The notes beneath the pieces are model-generated. The model was not told the DNA's origin. It saw only the letters and a list, made by a program, of their open reading frames with translations, and did no database searches. Positions 46,161 to 54,942 of a stretch of 64,000 nucleotides of DNA are shown here, one piece after another. The stretch lies in NCBI GenBank assembly GCA_000442125.1, contig KE546965.1, forward strand, positions 1,116,001 through 1,180,000. The letters run 5' to 3'. The position numbers were made by a program, and so were the translations under genes. Within the stretch, counting starts at the first letter, position 1, and every line of letters begins with the position of its first letter. The stretch is from Opeltia flavorubescens (taxonomy: Eukaryota; Ascomycota; Lecanoromycetes; Teloschistales; Teloschistaceae).

Positions 46161-46730
46161 GCATGTCTCTAGGCTTACGAGGGAAGGCCCCCCAAGGGCG
46201 TCATCCTTCCGCTCCTTAGCGGCGACGGCCGGCCCCTACGATTGTCAACAAATCGATACATCGAGTTCCTACTGTGTCAATTTACGGTGTTATAGAAGGC
46301 CGGGGCCACAATAACTTGCGACCCCGAGCCCCCAAGGGCCTCCGCCCAGCTGCGCTTGAGTTTCTACATTACCCAAACAGGTTAGCGCAAATGTCAATCT
46401 ATCAATCTAGGCATCTACGAGAAAAATCTGTATACGACAACATGCTAGGATGGTTGGGGTTTTCCAAAACGATGAAGTCTTCATATTGGTATCTCAAGAA
46501 TGAGAACCATCGACCATCAACGTAAGCTCACGGCAGCACTTGCGTGGGGTAGAGCAACAATGAACTCAAGAAGTCTTGGCTTGGGATCGGAAAAACAGCG
46601 ACCGGATGGAGACTTGCTCATCATCATAGGTACTTGGCATGTATCTCTCATCCGTGAAATAACTGCATCATAGGTGACGAGCTAAGATAACGTTGTTACA
46701 GGTATGTGGTTGTGTTTAGATACGATGACC

Positions 46731-46766
46731 GGATACAGTGACGAAGGTATGAGCTTCCTGTCATAG
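46731..46766 (+). repeat. Direct duplication, left copy
   Basis: 36 bases matching 47185-47220 with two differences. A weaker match continues about 40 bases further on (near 46805 and 47275), so the duplicated block was probably longer and has diverged. Confidence 0.75.
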
Positions 46767-46989
46767 CTCCTTCGAGGTAAGAGTGGTGATACAAATATCA
46801 TCGCAGAAGACAGGGAAGAATAAAAGCATACGGTTGTGGGGGGTGGTGCATCATCAAGAGGTACTGCGGGCAATTCTCACTCCTGATCAATGATTGCGCA
46901 TCGACAGCAAGTAGCCATGACTTGAAACAGAGCTACAGTGACCGTTATGAGGATTTCTCGTCACTTGGTATGTATCCTACGTATCTTGT

Positions 46990-47150
46990 ATCCCTCATTG
47001 TGTGTATATCCCTCATTGTGTGTCTCCCTCATTGTGTGTATCCCTCATTGTGTGTCTCCCTCATTGTGTGTCTCCCTCATTGTATGTCTCCCTCATGGAA
47101 TGTAACTCTCATGGAATGTAACTCTCATCATATGTATTCCTCATCGAACA
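46990..47150 (+). repeat. 16-bp minisatellite
   Basis: About nine to ten tandem copies of a 16-base unit around TCCCTCATTGTGTGT. The first copies are nearly identical; the last three degrade (TCATGGAATGT, TCATCATATGT). It lies between the two copies of the direct duplication. Confidence 0.85.
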
Positions 47151-47184
47151 CAATCCATCGTTGCCATAGCAATCTGTCTCTTCT

Positions 47185-47220
47185 GGATGCAGTGACGAAG
47201 GTACGAGCTTCCTGTCATAG
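47185..47220 (+). repeat. Direct duplication, right copy
   Basis: See 46731-46766. Confidence 0.75.
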
Positions 47221-47492
47221 ATCTTTTCGTGACTCAATGGTAGCCAAGGTGGGGAATGAAGTGCAAAATCCATTGCAGACGACAAGAGAAAAGCATGCAG
47301 AGCACAGGATTAAAAAACAAGTACATACTTTGTTGGCGGGGGGGGCCTGCTATGCTACCAAAAGACACGATCAGCCTCTCATTCTCTATCAGTTGGCTGT
47401 CTACGTGCAGGACTCTGCTGTATCGATACATGGAAGACAAGTCACAGGCAAAGGAGTGAAACGTACGGCTTGGGGGGCGCCTGGAGGGGGGG

Positions 47493-47647
47493 NNNNNNNN
47501 NNNNNNNNNNNNNNNNNNNNNNNNNNNNNNNNNNNNNNNNNNNNNNNNNNNNNNNNNNNNNNNNNNNNNNNNNNNNNNNNNNNNNNNNNNNNNNNNNNNN
47601 NNNNNNNNNNNNNNNNNNNNNNNNNNNNNNNNNNNNNNNNNNNNNNN
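47493..47647. other. Assembly gap (155 N)
   Basis: Flanked by a G run on the left and a GGT repeat on the right, so the gap is probably a collapsed or unsequenced microsatellite. Its true length is unknown. Confidence 0.95.
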
Positions 47648-47743
47648 GGTGGTGGTGGTGGTGGTGGTGGTGGTGATGGTGGTGGTGGTGGTGGTGGTGG
47701 TGATGGTGATGATGATGGTGATGGTGGTGAGGATGGTGGGGAT
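47648..47743 (+). repeat. GGT trinucleotide microsatellite
   Basis: Mostly GGT with some GAT. All long frames through it (poly-Gly, poly-Val, poly-His) are products of the repeat, not genes. Confidence 0.95.
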
Positions 47744-48570
47744 GGAGAAGAGAAATGGTAAGAGAAAGAGAAACAAGTTTCATTACATTCTACGTCTACT
47801 CGGGCCACACCATGTCCCCTTAACCACGACCCTGATTTCCTTGAAAATACCATTACACCCTTTTCTTTGATCCAATGTTCCTCCTACCTTCTGGTACCAC
47901 CTTTCCTTTACAGCTACAATAATCTCGACAGTGCCTCCCTCTATGGCCTTTTCTGCTTGCTTCATGACTACGTACGTACGGAGGTTGACTCTTTGATTCT
48001 ATTCTATGACTATGGCCACCAGTGTCGCCGTAGTCAAAGTTCAATACGGGACCCTTGAAAATTCCAAGTTTCAACCCTTTGTTCTCCTTGTCGGGCTGTT
48101 TGACGCTAGTGAAGGACCGGCCAATCGTCCGAGTCTACGAATATCTATCATTTTCAATCACAATGGCCTCATCATAGACTACTGGAGCGCTCATCGGTTT
48201 GTATACATGTAGAATTTCATTCGTAGTAGGAGTTCAGAGTTCAGAGGACGCAAGGTTTGTGCCCACCAAGTAGTGAATGTCAATAGGATTTCTTTCTTTC
48301 CTGTTCGTTGAGACCCTCGAGCCATGTCATTGGCCGCTGGGACCCTCTTTTCGCCGAGACTTGTCATAGAGGAAAAACCGGGGCGGTGAGGCAGTCACGG
48401 GAGATGACGGAAGCTTGGTGGGGAGGTGTTATGCTATGGGCGTGTTTTCCCTTTCTCTCTTTCCTCTCTAGACGCACAACACACAGGATCAGGCAATCAA
48501 CTAGACTTTAATCTAGTAATTCTTATTTTATCTGTGTGAATTAGTCTTCATTGTGAGCGAGCTAGTNACA
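47744..48570. other. Upstream region of the GIY-YIG gene
   Basis: About 830 bases without a supported gene. Just before the start codon is an inverted repeat, ACTAGA/TCTAGT with a 6-base spacer (about 48499-48517), and a T-rich leader. An ambiguous base lies four bases before the ATG (48567). Confidence 0.45.
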
Positions 48571-50458
48571 ATGGTCAGCACTCTTGCAGGAAAGCGTACG
48601 AGGGCAGGTTCTGAGCAGGGTGGAAGCGTTCAGAAAAAGGCTGCACTGGCAGTAGCTAAGTCAAAGAAACCTTCAACGAGGAAATCACTGGCTCCCCGTT
48701 CCTCTGCAGCGAACTTAACTGACACAGAGGATGACATCAAGGTCTCCAAGAAGGGGACTCGCCGTGGTGCCTTGGCTGAAGATGACGAAGGCGACAATGA
48801 CTAGTATGTACATGACTGTTGCTTTGATCATGGCTGATGTAAGGAGTAGTCATGACGAGATTGTCAGTGATGGTGAAGACGACGAAGATGATGACGAAGT
48901 AGACGAGGCATATGCTGATCTCTTGGTGGAAGATGAAGAGGATGTAGACGATGCCTATAACGAGGAGTGGGAAGACTTGCCCGTGGTCGATGAACCTGAA
49001 CAAGATGAGTCTTCCATTGAACAGCTCCAAGTTAACCTCGAGAAAATTGTCCTGAACGAGGCTGACATCAAACGCTTTTGGGCCAGAATTCGATTGATGA
49101 TCACGACTCTCATAACCCTAGTGAAGAACCTTGATCGGACGGTGTTCTTTGGCGATAACAGATCCAGGAATCCTCCAATCACAAGCATGTTCTGGGTTTT
49201 CTTGACAAAGGTCGACGTGGATTATCTCATGGATCTATTCGAAATGGCGGTGCCAGAACAAGTTCAGACGATACTCGGCCGAAAATCGTTTGGAGTTACT
49301 GATCTTCTTCATCTCGTAGGTGGCTGGAAAGACCCCTCTTGGGGGGTCTACTTGAACATTATCACCGATAATCGCAGCATTGGTGATTTCTATCGATTAT
49401 ATGTTGGTAGCGCGACTGGAAAGCGTTCCTCAAAACAAAGTCTTGGGTTTAGTGGCCTGGCGCAAAGAATTGGCACTTATCAGACCTATATCAAACGTCG
49501 AGGCCCAAAAGAAGTCAACGACCACATTTCGTTAAGGTGCGGCGCTCACGGTAAAGAACTCGTGCAGCCTGATGCTCGAGCTCAGTTTGTCAAGCTGGCT
49601 TTGTTCACGAATGAAACGCCAAAGATCTACATTAATTTATGGGAAACCTTGATGATGATCTACTTACAGTCTTTCAGGCGTCCAATTAATTCGGATTTCG
49701 TCCCGGTGAAACAGACTGAGTGGGCAGATCGATGTCGGCCCGAGGACCTCCCTGTCCTTGACCCGACCATTGCTCTTAACCGCTGTCTGCCAACATCGCA
49801 GCCAACAAGTGGTGTTCCCTCCAAAGACAGGATCTGCGCCAAGTGCGATATCAAACATGGAGAAGGTGATACAAAGCATTGGGTGCACATGGATCCCTCG
49901 CGACCTTTCATGGAGATGCAATGCTACTGTTGCTATACCTGGCAAACCCGCAATCCTGGGAAGACTCGATCAACAGAAAGCATTAAAAAATCCAGAGTGA
50001 GGCGCTATCGTAAACATCTCGGCAAAACGAGGATTAAGAACGGTGAAACTCGTTGCGACTTGTGTAATTTCGACTTCGCGAGCGAGAAGCATGGGTTCGT
50101 TGAGAAGGACGGCATAACATATATGACTTGTACACGTTGTCATGACAAAGCTCGCAAACCGGGCAGGATGAGCCAACCAGGTTGGGTTAATCCCAATATA
50201 ATACAGGCTCGACGTGTACATCCATGCGTTGCTTGCGGGGGACTCAATAAAAAGGGTGGCACGCAACTTAATCCATCTGACAACAAATGGCGTTGCACTG
50301 ATTGTCGCCGGAATAGGGCGAACGCACTGGAGGCTTTACAAAAGACCTTGCAGGCCCAACGAGAGGGTCGTAAGCTAAGGGGAAATTTCAAGTTCAAGAG
50401 TGAAGATGCTCTGGAAGCCTATTACTGCAGATGGGAGACAGCACAGGCAACATCTTGA
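48571..50458 (+). CDS. GIY-YIG nuclease-like protein with zinc-knuckle motifs
   Basis: Exons 48571-48803 and 48850-50458 join in phase over a 46-nt intron (43 nt if the earlier AG is used) to 613 residues. Order of parts: a basic Lys/Ala/Ser-rich start, a long acidic stretch (residues about 80-130), a helical region, then at about 240 a GIY-YIG core: WGVYLN, 16 residues, LYVGSATG, the expected Arg in LAQRIGTY, and a candidate catalytic Glu in NLWETLMM. From about 400 on come CAKC, CYCC, CDLC, CTRC, CVAC and CTDC pairs, enough for three zinc-binding knuckles. No reverse transcriptase or transposase is seen. A DNA endonuclease of a mobile or selfish type is likely. It sits in a repeat island and is followed at once by a hairpin array. 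Confidence 0.82.
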
Positions 50459-50519
50459 GTTGATGTTGGTGTTTCAATGAGGAATTCATATTTCTCTACA
50501 CTCTTGACAGAATGTCAGA

Positions 50520-50567
50520 GTTCACACATCCTGATTCCACACTGTGATTACAGTGTGACGGATGAAC
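50520..50567. repeat. Nested inverted repeat downstream of the GIY-YIG gene
   Basis: An inner stem CACACTGT/ACAGTGTG with loop GATT (50538-50557) sits inside outer arms GTTC...ATCC and GGATGAAC. Starts 61 bases after the stop codon. Confidence 0.8.
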
Positions 50568-50571
50568 CTTG

Positions 50572-50773
50572 TTCCTTGTACTCTGTCTGGGGATAGAGTA
50601 TGAGGAAGCGATTACTAGCCTGGGGGCTAGTGTCACAAGGGTAACCCAATAGACTAGTCTGTGGACTAGGATATTGGGGAAGTCAGCCTGGGGGCTGACT
50701 GTAAGCATGCAAAATACTCCTGGGGGAGTCAAATTGTGTCACGTGTCGTATCTGTATTCTGGGGAATTCAGAT
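50572..50773. repeat. Array of six hairpins sharing the loop CTGGGG
   Basis: Six perfect or near-perfect stems in 200 bases, all around the same six-base loop: TACTCTGT/ATAGAGTA (50579-50600, one G-U), ACTAGC/GCTAGT (50614-50631), CTAGT/ACTAG with loop CTGTGG inside longer arms CCCAATA/TATTGGG (50645-50678), AGTCAGC/GCTGACT (50681-50700), ACTC/GAGT (50716-50729) and ATCTGtATT/AATtCAGAT (50750-50773). Stems differ; the loop is constant apart from one base. Confidence 0.9.
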
Positions 50774-50979
50774 TGGCGCGTCATCGTATTCCCCGGCTTG
50801 CTGAGGTTATGAAGACGCGTGCAGCATACCTTTTCAGCAGACAAGTAACTCATGCCATCTGGGCTCATGCGTTACGTGTGGCAGTAAGCAGCCACCCCGT
50901 ACCTGAAGGAGCTAACATACGAATACCGCTGATATTAGAGAATCATCGACATCTTTATGCTTACTATGGCCTAAATTAA
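50707..50979 (+). CDS. Possible small ORF overlapping the hairpin array
   Basis: A 90-codon frame from ATG 50707. The first 20 codons run through the last two hairpins (TPGGV, YSGEF); the rest reads RIPRLAEVMKTRAAYLF and PVPEGANIRIPLILENHRHL, which looks protein-like. I do not recognise it. It could be a remnant of the mobile element, a second small product, or chance. Confidence 0.3.
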   Translation: MQNTPGGVKLCHVSYLYSGEFRLARHRIPRLAEVMKTRAAYLFSRQVTHAIWAHALRVAVSSHPVPEGANIRIPLILENHRHLYAYYGLN

Positions 50980-51190
50980 TGCTCAGTTGGCAAGCCCATG
51001 CCGCTTTCCCTGGCCGAACGTATGAAGTAGGGACAATTTTCTATGCTCGTCACCCGTCCTATGGAATTTACCATCGTACATCTGACACGCAGTCGAGCTC
51101 ATGTTGATATCCTAACAGGATTGAATAGTTCCTGAGAAATGACAAGCTATGACGCTCACAGAAATGCATGCATATCCCAGAAACCGACCC

Positions 51191-51739
51191 TTAGAACACG
51201 AGCAACTTCTTATTAGACACAAACCCACATCCGGTCTTTTCTGCCTGCTTTTGTGCCCCCACTCCGGAGCAGATTCCTGACGGGCCCGCGCAGCATCCAG
51301 ATCCACAATCCGCACCACTAAGACACTGACCCCCAATGAATTGTCCGCCATTCCCATTTCCAACGTTCTTGACTCCTGCGGGATCAAAGGTGGGTCCACC
51401 GTTTGCCGGAGCGCCTCCTCCGACAGCATTGTCAGCAACGGGTGCAGCAGCATTGTTGTTTGTATCAGCCGCTTGCGTTGCCCCAGCACTACCAAACCCA
51501 CAGCCTTGCTTCCCGTTCTGGAAATTCGCATCAGGTCCGGAACAGATGCCTGTTGGATTCGCGCAGCACCCGGAGCCGCAGTCAGCATTACTAAGACATT
51601 GTCCGCCGATAAATTGGCCGCCGGCGGCATTTCCGACATTTTTGGTACCGGCAGGGTCGAATGGTGGAACGGCGAGGACGCTGGTGGTGGTGGTGGTGAA
51701 GAGGAGAGCGAGTATTTTGACAAGGGTCGAGATTTTCAT
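51191..51739 (-). CDS. Secreted protein with two tandem BAS-type cysteine domains
   Basis: A single exon of 182 residues with a signal peptide of about 23 residues ending VLA. The mature protein is an exact-length tandem duplication: residues 27-82 and 118-173, each 56 long. Each copy runs FDPAGxKNVGN, GGQFIGGQC, ADCGSGCCA, GICSG and ends GCGF, with six cysteines. They are joined by an Ala/Asn/Gly-rich linker. The GGQFxGQC...ADCxSGCC pattern is that of the small secreted family that includes biotrophy-associated secreted proteins of plant-associated fungi; those usually have one copy. Role unknown, probably extracellular. An effector role is only a hypothesis. Confidence 0.85.
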   Translation of the reverse strand: MKISTLVKILALLFTTTTTSVLAVPPFDPAGTKNVGNAAGGQFIGGQCLSNADCGSGCCANPTGICSGPDANFQNGKQGCGFGSAGATQAADTNNNAAAPVADNAVGGGAPANGGPTFDPAGVKNVGNGNGGQFIGGQCLSGADCGSGCCAGPSGICSGVGAQKQAEKTGCGFVSNKKLLVF

Positions 51740-53039
51740 TTTAGGTTTCGTTTCTGTAGATAAGTCTTGAAATTAGGGACTGGAAGAATAAGAGAAAGGT
51801 GGAGATGTAGGATTAATGAAGGAGAGTCAGAATAGAACAGATGAAAGAGAAGAAGGATCGTATCAAACGATATTAGAAAGGAACGTGTCTGCTAAGAGTA
51901 GGCTGGATGGACTGGTGAAAGAAGGAGAAGGTTGACGAGCGTGTACTTATACTTTTTCATAGCTTCCGTCAGATCGTCCCTTTGTCCAAGTGCTTCGTGA
52001 TACTGCATGATAGATCCATCAGACCATTGCGGACATCTGAGGGAGGCACATGTTGGGCTAGGAAAGATCCAAGTACCAATTGTGGACTGATCCTACGAAT
52101 GGAAAAGGGGTGGGTATGAATCTGTATGCATGCGCTGGCAGTGTTTCGGATTCTATGAGATACTCGGCCAGTTGGATCATAGACACACGTAGGCGGGCAT
52201 TTTGAAATGGACATATCATAAGCTGCTTATTTTGGTTCATAGGCTAATTTGCGGTCATGATTCGTCAATCAGGGCCGACAAGTATTTTGAGCTTCCGGAT
52301 GCGCTCAGTAATGGAGTGTGGCTTGACGCGCGGCTCTGCTGGTGGAGAAGGGAGGCCCGAATTGTGGGGTGCATTAAATCGCAGCGCTTGCAGGGTTGGA
52401 GTTAAGCTTCGAAAGATGAAGCAACTTATGTCTGGAGTGCCGCCCATCATTCCTTTTCAAGCCAATCGTCAGGCCTTCTATCGCAGAAATATCTATTAGA
52501 CCCCGGTGTGATCTGCGAAGGAGTATTTGGCCGGATTTGCTTACCTGAATCAGATTGCCTAGAACGCGCATTGATGTATACCTATGCAGAGATGCAACCT
52601 GATGTGACTGGCTGATTGCTGCTAAAGAACTTAGACCATCATTCTGATGCTATACCCTTCTCGCCCATAGCATCACTTATACCCCAACCTCCGCGCTTTC
52701 CGATCGTGAGCAATAGCAAAAGCCAGGATGTCGTTATTTCCCATGCACGACTGGTGAGAGATCTAATTAGTAGCCTCGGCGCGGTCGCAGGATTGAGGCG
52801 CAAGTTCATGCTGTTGAAGAGTTGGAAACCAAGAGGAGCTTGAAGATGTTGGCATTGTTGTTTAAGCCAAAGCTCCTTGATTCAATTATCACAATCTCCT
52901 CATCGATACATCGCCTTGCTTTGGTGAGCTTGGGCTGACTCAGTCGATGCTGCAGTAGGCGAAGTAGCACCTGTAACGTTGAGCCTCGCTCAGCTCTATG
53001 CGATATGGATTCTTGCCGTCGATCAGGCATAATCAGGCC
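51740..53039. other. Intergenic, right part of accessory island
   Basis: About 1.3 kb. It holds the upstream region of the secreted protein gene and the second copy of the 39-bp repeat. The frame 52202-52405 passes through that repeat and is not a gene on its own. Confidence 0.5.
52268..52306 (+). repeat. 39-bp dispersed repeat, copy 2
   Basis: Same orientation as 45961-45999, one mismatch. Confidence 0.8.
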
Positions 53040-54133
53040 TCATCTTATCGGACACGCGTAGATCCAATCATCCAGCTCCATCTTCTTCAATATGGTTGAG
53101 AAGCCGTTTGCAGATGAGGCGTTGCAATATGTTACTTGATCGTCGCCGGATATTGATGGAGCATCCTCCGGGTACTCGATATGGAATACTGGTTTGCCAT
53201 GACTAACAAAGGTTCGGAATTCAGCACACTCATCATACTGAACGCATTGTTCATTGACGGACCACTGCATCTGTGGTTCCACTTGCGGAAGGATCTGGAT
53301 GTAAGGATCGTTGGTCAGCAGATTTTCGACAACAGTCATGGGAAGGAGCTTACCATCCCTGAATTTTTGAGCCCTATCGCGAGATGAAGATCGTGCGCCA
53401 CATTGGCAAGGAATGTCACGTAATCGATAGCATCGTCAGAAGTAAGACCTAGCCCATTGTCGTTGTCCTACGTATGCTAGTCAATAACCCCAACACATGA
53501 TCAGAAGAAGTAGCTGCTCACATAGGCGTCGACGTTGTCCGGGTCTACACCGTCGCACCCTTTTTTGACAGCTATGTCCAGCCTCTCCCGCATAATTCTC
53601 CGCACATTCTCGGATGTAGTATTCAGCCACCACTCTCCCGGCCATCCATCCAATGGCTTGCCCATGTCAGTCTCCTTGACAAATTGGTCTCTATCAGGAC
53701 TCCAGTCTTCATAGCTCCCAGCTGAGAAGTAGCAAATGACTTTACGGCCTTTGGAATGCAAGTCAGCGATGGTGGCAGCGGTGTTATTCAAGAGATCAAT
53801 GTCATAGACTTCAACGTCAAGAGTGGTGTTGGTAAGAGGGTCTGGAAGTTCAATTTGCCACGTCGTTCCGCTGGTAGGCTGCCAGCCGTTGTACGTTGAT
53901 GTCGCGTTATTCGAGGATGTTGCGTTTGGTTGTGGAATTTGATCCGTGGGTGTTGAAATATCCTCCTCCGTATTATGATGTCTGGTGAGACCTACACCCA
54001 ACCCAATTGCTAATACAACGACAGCGAAGACCAAGCTAATGGCTGCTGCCACGATGATCTTACGTGTAGCTGACCATTGGGATCTAGACTCAAGCTGATC
54101 TGAATCGAGATCTTTCTTTCCGTTTTTGAACAT
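53040..54133 (-). CDS. Membrane-anchored GH114-like glycosidase
   Basis: Exons 53522-54133, 53354-53467 and 53040-53294 join in phase to 326 residues. ATG 54133 is used; the frame extends upstream only from a GTG. After a charged start comes a single membrane segment at about residues 25-45 (IIVAAAISLVFAVVVLAIGLGVGL), giving a type II topology with the enzyme outside. A Thr/Asn/Pro-rich stalk follows. The catalytic domain has TTWQIELPDPL, VICYFSAGSYEDWSPDRDQF, the GCDGVDPDNVDAY block and, after the splice, NGLGLTSDDAIDYVTFLA, GLKNSG, QCVQYDECAEF and VFHIEYPED. These are the blocks of endo-alpha-1,4-polygalactosaminidases. Likely target: a galactosamine-rich polymer of the fungal wall. Confidence 0.9.
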
Positions 54134-54942
54134 CGATAAAAGGGGCACCTAAAATCCAGTAGATGAGAGATTAAACCTGGAGGTAAAATTTGTAAATAGG
54201 GATACAGAACGACTATTCAAAGGATGGTATGAAGAGACAATGCAATGAAAAGAGAGGTCAAGAGAGATCATTCGAGCTATGTATCACGAGTCGAACTTAC
54301 AGATATCCATTATGTAGGAACACTAAAGAAAAAGAAGCAAAAGTTTACTAGAATGTAATTCTGTATTGTCTAGGACATTTTTAGCGAGGAGGTGTTGACG
54401 GCGCGCTGCGCGAAGTCACAAGTTCATTGCCTAAAGATTTTCGGGCAGCTGAGCCTCCACCACTTTTCAAGCTTAGTAACCCCACTGCCATATCTAGCGA
54501 AATTATTGTTAGTAGCGGTTTTTCGGGGTTCAAAGCGGAAGACGCGTCTTCATGGTTGGTGCCGAATACCCTGCAGGCCATTGAGGCACGTCGTTGGCAG
54601 CCAAGAACGCAGATTGGACAAAGTACGCTAGCATCTTTACAGTAAGCGTCTTATTGCGACGATGCTTTTGTCGACGTGGACATGACCTCAGCTTTTACAG
54701 TTCTTTTTGTCGATTCAGTCCGCCGTCATTGGCTATTATCACATATTTCAAGCAGATCTAGAAGCTACATGAATTTGATGAGAGCTGGAATAAGCCCGGA
54801 AGGCCAAAAACACATCGTTTGCAGGTGGGAAAAAAATCCGGGCGGCCCAAAAGGGGATTTGTGTCTACTGGAAATTCATTTTGCTTCTCAAATACGGTAA
54901 GCTTTGTAGGAAATCGAATGGGTTGTCTCCGATGTTATGATT
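54134..54942. other. Intergenic
   Basis: About 800 bases between two minus-strand genes. Several short frames overlap on both strands; nothing supported. Confidence 0.45.

Larger units (their letters stand above)
45847..46730. other. Left part of accessory island, degraded repeat DNA
   Basis: No intact gene. Base composition shifts to GC-rich with many short palindromes between about 45960 and 46350. Frames such as 45721-46143 and 46274-46525 run through it and look like decayed coding sequence of a mobile element (peptides RADKYFELPD and RPRAPKGLRPAA), but no enzyme domain can be named. Confidence 0.45.

Noticed and set aside
47234-47853. Long frames with poly-Gly, poly-Val, poly-His or poly-Ser/Pro on both strands
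   Set aside because: Produced by the GGT microsatellite and the N gap; no real coding content.
48571-50458. Penelope-like retroelement
   Set aside because: A GIY-YIG domain is present but no reverse transcriptase motif is found on either side.
48571-50773. Mitochondrial insertion carrying a homing endonuclease and hairpins
   Set aside because: The gene has a nuclear-type intron, standard codon use and ordinary GC content; no mitochondrial genes are nearby.
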